In this document: positions 5,360-10,830 of the stretch, in pieces
Layout: each line of letters opens with the position of its first letter
Numbering within the stretch: the first letter of the stretch is position 1
DNA from: Gammaproteobacteria bacterium
Lineage (GTDB): Bacteria > Pseudomonadota > Gammaproteobacteria > Steroidobacterales > Steroidobacteraceae
NCBI GenBank assembly: GCA_030039615.1
Contig: JASHVF010000255.1
Location: forward strand, 1-10,830
DNA: 10,830 nucleotides
Direction of reading: 5' to 3'
Made by a program: the position numbers and the translations under genes
The notes under the pieces: generated by a model
Database searches by the model: none
Seen by the model: the letters and a program-made list of their open reading frames with translations, nothing else
What the model was told of the DNA's origin: nothing

Positions 5360-7813
5360 TCAGGTTGGACGGGCGGCGATTCCCGCCGATCCTGGAATGT
5401 TCTCCCGCTTCTGCCGTCCCTGCTCGGGTGCAGTGCCGGGCTGCGATGCGGCGGACTCGCCCAACGCGATCGACAGCGCTTCGCCGACCTGCTGCACCCA
5501 GTCGAACTGCAGTAGTCGGCGGACGCTCTGCGGAATGTCCTCGAGATCGCGCCGGTTACGCGCCGGCAGAATGACGCGCCTGATGCCGGCGCGAGCGGCG
5601 GCAATGGTCTTTTCCTTGATGCCGCCGACCGGCAGCACCAATCCCCGCAGGCTGATCTCGCCCGTCATGGCGACATCCGGGCGCACGGCCTGGCCCTTCA
5701 TGAGCGAGGCGAGAGCGACGAACATGGCGACGCCCGCGCTCGGCCCGTCCTTGGGGATTGCGCCGGCAGGTACGTGCACATGGATGTCGGCGGCGTTGAA
5801 CAGCCCGGGGTCAATGCCGAGCTCGGCAGCCTGGGCTTTGACCAGGCTCAGGGCGGTCTGGGCGCTTTCTCTCATCACCTCGCCGAGCTGCCCCGTCAAG
5901 ATCAGCTTGCCTCTGCCCGGCAGGCGCGCCGCTTCGATAAAAAGTATGTCGCCGCCGACCGGCGTCCATGCAAGCCCGGTCGCAACGCCCGGCACGCTGG
6001 TACGCGCCGCGACTTCATTCTCGAAGCGGCTGGCACCCAGCACCGTTTCCAGATCCCCGGCATCGAAGGCCACGCTGCCTGCCTTGCCCTCGGCGATCTG
6101 CATGGCGGCGTTGCGCACCAGCGCGCCGATCTGCCGCTCGAGAGCGCGGCAGCCGGCCTCACGTGTGTACTCGGCGATGATCCGCCGCAGCGCTTGATCC
6201 GTGACCGTGAACTGCCCGGCATCGAGCCCATTGGCATGCAGCTGGCGTTTCACCAGGTAACGCTTCGCGATCTCGAGCTTTTCCTCCTCGGTGTAGCCGC
6301 TGAGCTCGATGACCTCCATCCGGTCGCGTAGCGGGCCGGGGATGGTCTCGAGCACATTGGCCGTGGCGACAAACAGCACGCGGCTCAGATCGAAGGGCTG
6401 CGCGATGTAGTTGTCGCGAAAGCTCGCGTTCTGCTCCGGATCGAGCACCTCGAGCAACGCCGATGCCGGATCACCGTGAAAGCTCGCCGACAGCTTATCA
6501 ATCTCGTCGAGCATGAAGACCGGGTTGCGCGTCCCGGCCTTGCGTAAGCCCTGAATGATGTTGCCCGGCAGAGCGCCAATGTAGGTGCGTCGATGGCCGC
6601 GAATCTCGGCCTCGTCGTGCACTCCTCCGAGACTGACGCGCACGAATTTGAGTCCCAGTGCGCGCGCGATGCTCTGGCCGAGCGAGGTCTTGCCCACTCC
6701 GGGCGGGCCGACGAAGCAGAGAATCGGACTGCGGCCCTGCGGGTTCAGCTTGCGCACCGCGAGGTACTCGAGGATACGGCGCTTGACGTTTTCCAGGCCG
6801 TAGTGATCCTCCTCCAGCACGCGCCGCGCGCGTTCGATGTCGATATCCTCCGCATCGGTCTTGCTCCACGGCAATGCGACCAGCCAGTCGAGATAGCTGC
6901 GCGCCATGCCGTGCTCGGGGCTCGCTTCCTGCATGCGCTCGAGTCGCCGCAGCTCCTTGCGGGCGTGCTCCGCTACCTCCGGCGGCATGCCGGCGCCGCT
7001 GATCTCCTGCTCGAGCTGCGCCAGTCCCGCCTGTGCACCCTCGCCCTCGCCGAGCTCCTTCTGCAGCTGACGCAGCTGCTCGCGCAGCACGGCCTCGCGC
7101 TGGCGCTCGCCGAGAGCCGCCTGGGTCTGCTTGCTGATGTCCTGGGTGATCTTCAAAACCTCGACCCGATGCGAGATCTGCCGCAGGACCTTATCGAGCC
7201 GCTCTCTGAGGTCGAGCGTTGCCAGCACCTCCTGTTTCTCATCCGGCGCCAGATCCATGAAGTTCGCGACGATATCGGCAAGCTGTCCGGGAGAGTCGAT
7301 GGCGCCGATCAGGCGTTGCAGCTCCGCAGGTGCCTGCGGCAGCAGCGTGAGTGCCGCCAGGGCGCGCTCTTTGAGCAGAGCAAAGCGCGCCTCGATCTCC
7401 GTGCCCGCGGCCGTGGGCTCGGCCAGCTGCTCGATCCGCGCGGCAAGAAACGGCGTTGTGCGCACGATCTCCACGACGCGGAAGCGGCTCTCTCCCTGGC
7501 AGACCAGATGGTGAGCGCCTTCGGGGGCGGTGACGTAACGCAGCAGCGTCGCCAGCACGCCGATCTCGTAGAGATCCGCAGGGCCGGGATGGGCCGTGCC
7601 GGGATCGCGTTGCGCCAGCAGTGCGATCTTGTGCCCGGCCCGCAGCGCCTCCTGCGCCGCGGCGATGCTCAGCTCGCGGCCGATGGTGATGGGACCCACG
7701 GTTCCCGGAAACAGCGCCACACTGCGCGTCGGCACGATCGGTACCGCGTCTGCCGGCAACTGCGGCAGCACGATCCTCGATCCCGACTCGGGTGCCTGCG
7801 ATTCAGCGGGCAT
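5360..7813 (-). CDS. lon: Lon ATP-dependent serine protease
   Basis: The 817-residue product is a full-length LonA protease, a cytoplasmic hexamer that unfolds and degrades damaged and selected regulatory proteins. Numbered from ATG 7813, an N-terminal substrate-binding domain (about 20-210) begins with IVPTRSVALFPGTVGP. A coiled-coil linker follows (about 215-300), then an AAA+ module with Walker A GPPGVGKT (369-376) and Walker B FMLDEIDK (433-440). The protease domain has the catalytic Ser in KDGPSAG (Ser692) and Lys in GGIKEK (Lys733), both intact. The last 35 or so residues are a polar, probably disordered tail. A TTG at 7828 would overlap hsp20 and add five residues, but the ATG 4 nt after the hsp20 stop is preferred. 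Translational coupling to hsp20 is likely. The absence of clpP/clpX beside it suggests an accessory lon copy, which cannot be proved from this window. Confidence 0.95.
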   Translation of the reverse strand: MPAESQAPESGSRIVLPQLPADAVPIVPTRSVALFPGTVGPITIGRELSIAAAQEALRAGHKIALLAQRDPGTAHPGPADLYEIGVLATLLRYVTAPEGAHHLVCQGESRFRVVEIVRTTPFLAARIEQLAEPTAAGTEIEARFALLKERALAALTLLPQAPAELQRLIGAIDSPGQLADIVANFMDLAPDEKQEVLATLDLRERLDKVLRQISHRVEVLKITQDISKQTQAALGERQREAVLREQLRQLQKELGEGEGAQAGLAQLEQEISGAGMPPEVAEHARKELRRLERMQEASPEHGMARSYLDWLVALPWSKTDAEDIDIERARRVLEEDHYGLENVKRRILEYLAVRKLNPQGRSPILCFVGPPGVGKTSLGQSIARALGLKFVRVSLGGVHDEAEIRGHRRTYIGALPGNIIQGLRKAGTRNPVFMLDEIDKLSASFHGDPASALLEVLDPEQNASFRDNYIAQPFDLSRVLFVATANVLETIPGPLRDRMEVIELSGYTEEEKLEIAKRYLVKRQLHANGLDAGQFTVTDQALRRIIAEYTREAGCRALERQIGALVRNAAMQIAEGKAGSVAFDAGDLETVLGASRFENEVAARTSVPGVATGLAWTPVGGDILFIEAARLPGRGKLILTGQLGEVMRESAQTALSLVKAQAAELGIDPGLFNAADIHVHVPAGAIPKDGPSAGVAMFVALASLMKGQAVRPDVAMTGEISLRGLVLPVGGIKEKTIAAARAGIRRVILPARNRRDLEDIPQSVRRLLQFDWVQQVGEALSIALGESAASQPGTAPEQGRQKRENIPGSAGIAARPT

Positions 7814-7817
7814 GGCT

Positions 7818-8219
7818 TCAGTCCGCAACCAGCAGCAGCTCGAGGCAGCCGTTGCGGTAGCGGGAGTCGGCGACCCTGGCCGACTCGGTCACCGCAATGC
7901 GCCGTACGAAGCGGCCGTAGGGGATCTCCAGGCGGCGGATCAGCCTGGCGCCCGCCGGGCAGGAGAACGGGCGCACTGCGCTCACCGTCAAAGTCCCCTC
8001 CTCGAGGCGCACCTCGATATCCTCCGGAGCCACGCCCGGCAGGGCGAATAGCAGCTTGAGACCCTGCTCGGATTCGTGGATGTCGACCGGGGGCTCCCAG
8101 CAGACGATATCCTCCTGCGGCCCGAGGTAACGCACGAAGCCGCGCTGCAGCCGCTCGGCCCGCTCGCCGAGCTCGAGAGCCTGCCGCCACATCCAGGCGT
8201 AGTGCCGCTCATCGCTCAT
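7818..8219 (-). CDS. Small heat-shock protein, Hsp20/alpha-crystallin family
   Basis: The 133-residue protein is an ATP-independent holdase of the Hsp20 family. A short helical N-terminal arm (about 1-35) precedes an alpha-crystallin domain (about 43-131). The domain contains VDIHESEQGLKLLFALPGV, the strand pair EDIEVRLEEGTLTVSAVR, and the conserved RRLEIPYGRFVRRIAV segment at 95-110. The chain ends at NGCLELLLVAD, directly after the last strand. The usual C-terminal extension with an I-X-I/V motif, which docks neighbouring dimers, is missing. The oligomer may therefore be smaller or assembled differently. Lon follows after 4 nt in the same direction, so Hsp20-held clients could be passed to Lon; this is inference from gene order. 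The start has only a weak ribosome-binding site. Confidence 0.92.
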   Translation of the reverse strand: MSDERHYAWMWRQALELGERAERLQRGFVRYLGPQEDIVCWEPPVDIHESEQGLKLLFALPGVAPEDIEVRLEEGTLTVSAVRPFSCPAGARLIRRLEIPYGRFVRRIAVTESARVADSRYRNGCLELLLVAD

Positions 8220-8250
8220 GCATCATTGCCCATCGTTGCCGCACACATAA

Positions 8251-8279
8251 ATGCTATGGCAGCCGCGCTCCGGTCACAA
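8251..8279 (-). promoter_or_regulatory. Candidate promoter of the hsp20-lon operon
   Basis: On the minus strand TTGTGA (8279-8274) and TAGCAT (8256-8251) are separated by exactly 17 bp. Each matches the sigma-70 consensus at four of six positions, and transcription would start about 25 nt before the hsp20 ATG. The same stretch also reads CTTGTG followed 13 bp later by TGCCAT, which resembles a degraded sigma-32 heat-shock promoter. Either reading is tentative. Confidence 0.35.
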
Positions 8280-8303
8280 GGCACGATCGCGGGCGGGCGC
8301 TGT

Positions 8304-8378
8304 CAGCACTTACCCGTATTTGCAGCCCGGAACGCCCGTGCTGCACTCCTTCGGGGTGGCCCGAGGGTCCCGCTTTTG
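8304..8378 (+). ncRNA. Structured leader, possible attenuator of the adaptor gene
   Basis: On the plus strand GCAGC-C-CGG (8322-8330) pairs with CCG-T-GCTGC (8336-8344) around a five-base loop. The adjacent CACTCC (8344-8349) pairs with GGGGTG (8353-8358) around TTC. A weaker GC stem (8358-8370) follows and is closed by a CTTTTG run at 8373-8378. CAGCAC at 8304-8309 can instead pair with GTGCTG at 8338-8343, which would break the first hairpin. Mutually exclusive stems before a T-run are the layout of an attenuator or of a small RNA terminator. GC-rich DNA forms hairpins easily, so this is tentative. Confidence 0.25.
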
Positions 8379-9617
8379 TTGCAATCCGTAAATTTCCTGA
8401 TCGAACGCCAGTCGGCGAAACACGGTCTTGGTGCGGGCCTGCGCGTGGCCGCCGCCGCAATTCGATCCCGCAAGCTGGCACTGAGCGCTCTCCTGGCGGC
8501 GATGCTGCTGGCGATGGCGGCAACCTGGTGGCTCACGCACCGCAGCGCGCCGGCCAGGTACGTGACGCTGCCGGTGACCCGCGGTGTGGTAGCACGCAAC
8601 GTCTCCGCCACCGGCACCGTGAATCCCGTGCTCACGATCATCATCGGATCGTACGTCTCTGGCGTCATCAGTGACATGTACTGCGATTACAACACGCGAG
8701 TGAGGAAAGGGCAGTTGTGTGCCAGGATCGATCCGCGTCCTTATCAGGCGGCCCTCGACCAGGCTCGCGGCCAGCTCGCCCGCGACAGCGCGCAGCTCGC
8801 CGGGGCGCGCATCGACCTCGCACGCTACGCCACGCTGCAGAAGCAGGACTCCATCGCTCAGCAGACCGCCGATGACCAGGCGGCGCTGGTTCATCAGCTC
8901 GAAGGTGCAGTACAGCTCGATCAGGCGGCGGTCGAGACCGCCAGGGTGAATCTCGACTACACCAGGATCATCTCACCGGTTGATGGCACGGTCGTGGCGC
9001 GCAACATCACGATCGGGCAGACGGTAGCGGCGAGCTTTCAGACCCCCACGTTGTTCCTCATCGCCACGGACCTGACCAAGATGCAGGTTGACACCAACGT
9101 GAGCGAGAACGACATCGGCGCCGTCAGCGAGGGCGATCCGGCTCGATTCAGCGTCGAGGCATTTACCGATCGCACATTCGAGGGAAGCGTGGTCCAGGTG
9201 CGGCAAGCACCGCAGACCGTACAGAACGTCGTGACCTACGACGTGGTTGTCGGCGCCGACAATCCCCAGTTCCTGCTCAAGCCCGGCATGACGGCGACCG
9301 TCGCCATCCAGACCGCCCGGCGCACCGATGTGCTGCGGGTTCCGGATCAGGCGCTGCGCTTCCTACCGAGCGGAGTAAAGGCCGAAAGCCCGGCGACCGC
9401 CGCTGCGGCGCCCGCGGCAGCGGGCCCCGCCCGGCAGGCCCGGGTGTGGCTGCTGCGCGAGGGCAAGCCGGTGCCCGTCACGATCCAGACCGGGCTGGAT
9501 GATGACACCTACACCGAGGTCGTGAGCGGGGCCGTGCACGCGGACGACCAGGTTATCGTCGGAGAACAACGGAGCGATGGCAGGTCGCGGGCCGGAACGT
9601 TCCGCTTTGGTCTGTAG
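8376..9617 (+). CDS. MacA/HlyD-like periplasmic adaptor (membrane fusion protein)
   Basis: The product links an inner-membrane transporter to an outer-membrane factor. From TTG 8376 it has 413 residues. One membrane anchor (about 33-53) comes first, followed by the first half of a lipoyl/barrel-sandwich domain (GSYVSGVISDMYCDYN, about 91-106). A long alpha-helical hairpin (about 121-190) follows, then the family motif DYTRIISPVDGTVVARN, a beta-barrel domain, and an Ala/Pro-rich linker before the membrane-proximal domain. The start is uncertain. TTG 8376 has GAGGG at 8363-8367 with 8-nt spacing. ATG 8256 would overlap the hsp20 promoter and translate a stretch with non-coding-like codon use. 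GTG 8445 has no ribosome-binding site. Cys103 and Cys115 flank the lipoyl turn. The MacB-like gene begins 5 nt after the stop, so the two are co-transcribed. Confidence 0.9.
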   Translation: MLQSVNFLIERQSAKHGLGAGLRVAAAAIRSRKLALSALLAAMLLAMAATWWLTHRSAPARYVTLPVTRGVVARNVSATGTVNPVLTIIIGSYVSGVISDMYCDYNTRVRKGQLCARIDPRPYQAALDQARGQLARDSAQLAGARIDLARYATLQKQDSIAQQTADDQAALVHQLEGAVQLDQAAVETARVNLDYTRIISPVDGTVVARNITIGQTVAASFQTPTLFLIATDLTKMQVDTNVSENDIGAVSEGDPARFSVEAFTDRTFEGSVVQVRQAPQTVQNVVTYDVVVGADNPQFLLKPGMTATVAIQTARRTDVLRVPDQALRFLPSGVKAESPATAAAAPAAAGPARQARVWLLREGKPVPVTIQTGLDDDTYTEVVSGAVHADDQVIVGEQRSDGRSRAGTFRFGL

Positions 9618-9622
9618 AGGGC

Positions 9623-10830
9623 ATGGCGACCGCAGCGCTGATCGAGCTCCGCAATGTAAGTCGCGTCTACCGTCTCGGCGATGCGCAGGTGCGTGCGCTC
9701 GATGGCGTGAGTCTGCGGATCGAGCCCGGCGAGTTCGTCGCCATCATGGGTTCCTCCGGATCGGGCAAATCCACGCTCATGAACGTCTGCGGCTGCCTCG
9801 ATCAGCCTACGGCTGGCCAATACCTGTTCGAAGGTGTCGATCTCACGTGCCTCAGCGAACCTTCCCTGGCACGCATGCGCAGCGAGCGCATCGGCTTTGT
9901 GTTCCAGAGCTTCAACCTGCTGGCACGCACCAGCGCGATCGAGAACGTGGCGCTGCCGCTGTTTTATGCGCCTTCGGGACCCGCGCGTCGCAGCGAGCGT
10001 CTGGCCCGCGCGCGCGCGGCGCTCACGGCGCTCGGTCTGTCGGGCCGCGAGGACAACAGCCCGAGCCAGCTTTCCGGCGGTCAGCAACAGCGCGTCGCCA
10101 TCGCCCGCGCCCTGATCAACAGGCCGAGTCTGCTGCTGGCAGACGAGCCGACCGGCAATCTCGATACGCGTACCTCGCACGAGATCATGCAGACACTTGC
10201 GACGCTCAATACCACGCAGGGTGTCACCGTGGTCGTGGTGACGCACGAGCGCGATATTGCCGATTTCGCCGCTCGCGTGCTCACCATGAGAGACGGAAAA
10301 ATCATCAGTGATGAGCTGAATCCCGGGCGCTCCGCGGCGCGCGCTGCCAAGGCAGTCGCCGGCGCGCCTGCGCCCGTGTCCGCTGCGCCAGCCGCAGCCC
10401 CGTCATTCGGCTTCGCCGCCATGATCCTCACCAGCGCCGCGCAGGCGATCGCGCGCAACAAGCTGCGCTCCGCGCTGACGATGCTGGGCGTTTTCATCGG
10501 CGTTGCCGCACTGATCGCCATGGTCGCCATCGGCCAGGGGGCGAACGAAGCCGTACGAACCCAGATCGAGAGCCTCGGCACCAATCTTCTGGTGGTGCTG
10601 CCCGGAACGACCAGCGCGGGCGGCGTGCGCGCCGGCTTCGGCAGCGCATCGACCCTGACGACCGCCGATGCGCTCGCGCTGCGGCGGGAGGACCCCGCGG
10701 TGGCAGACGTCGGCTATCTGATCCGGCAGATCAGCCAGGTGCAGTACGGCAGTCAGAACTGGACGACCAGCATTCAGGGGGCGACGCCCAGTTATCTTCG
10801 GGTTACGAACTGGCGCATCGATGTCGGCAA
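9623..10830 (+). CDS. MacB-like ABC transporter, ATPase fused to permease (3' end missing)
   Basis: The open frame runs off the window after 402 codons. Residues 1-230 form an ABC ATPase: Walker A GSSGSGKST (43-51), Q-loop Gln95, signature LSGGQ (150-154), Walker B LLLADEP (170-176) and switch His208. All catalytic residues are present. The segment TGNLD after Walker B is typical of the MacB/LolD branch. An Ala/Pro-rich linker (about 233-262) leads to the first membrane helix (about 283-304, following ARNKLRSALTMLGVFIG), which is the start of a MacB-type permease. The large periplasmic domain then begins. MacB-type proteins are dimers that use ATP to drive substrates from the periplasm through an adaptor and a TolC-like channel. 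The start follows the adaptor stop by 5 nt and GAGGG overlaps that stop, so coupled translation is likely. Substrates may be macrolides, peptides or lipids and cannot be told from sequence. Confidence 0.93.
   Translation, partial: MATAALIELRNVSRVYRLGDAQVRALDGVSLRIEPGEFVAIMGSSGSGKSTLMNVCGCLDQPTAGQYLFEGVDLTCLSEPSLARMRSERIGFVFQSFNLLARTSAIENVALPLFYAPSGPARRSERLARARAALTALGLSGREDNSPSQLSGGQQQRVAIARALINRPSLLLADEPTGNLDTRTSHEIMQTLATLNTTQGVTVVVVTHERDIADFAARVLTMRDGKIISDELNPGRSAARAAKAVAGAPAPVSAAPAAAPSFGFAAMILTSAAQAIARNKLRSALTMLGVFIGVAALIAMVAIGQGANEAVRTQIESLGTNLLVVLPGTTSAGGVRAGFGSASTLTTADALALRREDPAVADVGYLIRQISQVQYGSQNWTTSIQGATPSYLRVTNWRIDVG

Noticed and set aside
6593..8059. 488-codon plus-strand open frame antisense to lon and hsp20
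   Set aside because: It covers the N-terminal half of Lon on the other strand, has no domain, and has no ribosome-binding site. Shadow frame.
8254..8523. Small minus-strand frames upstream of hsp20 (89 and 124 codons)
   Set aside because: They overlap the adaptor N-terminus antisense, lack ribosome-binding sites and known motifs, and are best explained as shadow frames in GC-rich DNA.

Overview
The window is GC-rich, visibly above 60 %, with strong G/C preference at third codon positions. That preference produces very long shadow reading frames antisense to the real genes. Gene families (a NodT/OprM-type outer-membrane lipoprotein, a MacA/MacB-type pump, DUF883, Host_attach, Lon and Hsp20) point to a Gram-negative member of the Pseudomonadota, probably a gammaproteobacterium. 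That placement is inference from gene content only. I see no rRNA, tRNA, CRISPR array, transposase or phage gene.

Layout. Positions 1-48 hold the first 16 codons of a minus-strand gene with a signal-peptide-like start. After a regulatory gap come two plus-strand genes: a TolC-like outer-membrane efflux lipoprotein (197-1663) and an FMN-binding flavin-reductase-like protein (1683-2213). A block of stress and proteostasis genes follows. On the minus strand, a NUDIX hydrolase (4462-4938), a divergent GroEL without GroES (2766-4385) and a Host_attach protein (2267-2749) are read in that order. A small plus-strand DUF883 membrane protein (5023-5346) starts divergently from the NUDIX gene. It converges on a minus-strand pair: Hsp20 (7818-8219) and, 4 nt downstream, a full Lon protease (5360-7813). 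Divergent from hsp20 lies a MacA-like periplasmic adaptor (about 8376-9617). Five nt later comes a MacB-like ABC ATPase/permease that runs off the window end (9623-10830).

How it fits together. The outer-membrane factor, adaptor and MacB-like transporter could form one tripartite export pump through inner membrane, periplasm and outer membrane. The roughly 6 kb between them is filled by a holdase (Hsp20), a foldase (GroEL-like), an ATP-dependent protease (Lon), a probable membrane-anchored stationary-phase protein (DUF883) and two accessory proteins (Host_attach, NUDIX). The Hsp20-Lon and GroEL-Host_attach pairs are so tightly spaced that co-transcription is very likely. The main point of interest is this compact accessory protein-quality-control block nested between parts of an efflux pump. 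It resembles known heat-resistance loci in concept but not in gene content. Secondary points are a possible attenuator-like leader before the adaptor gene, a 21-bp-phased direct repeat before the outer-membrane gene, and a possibly leaderless DUF883 transcript.
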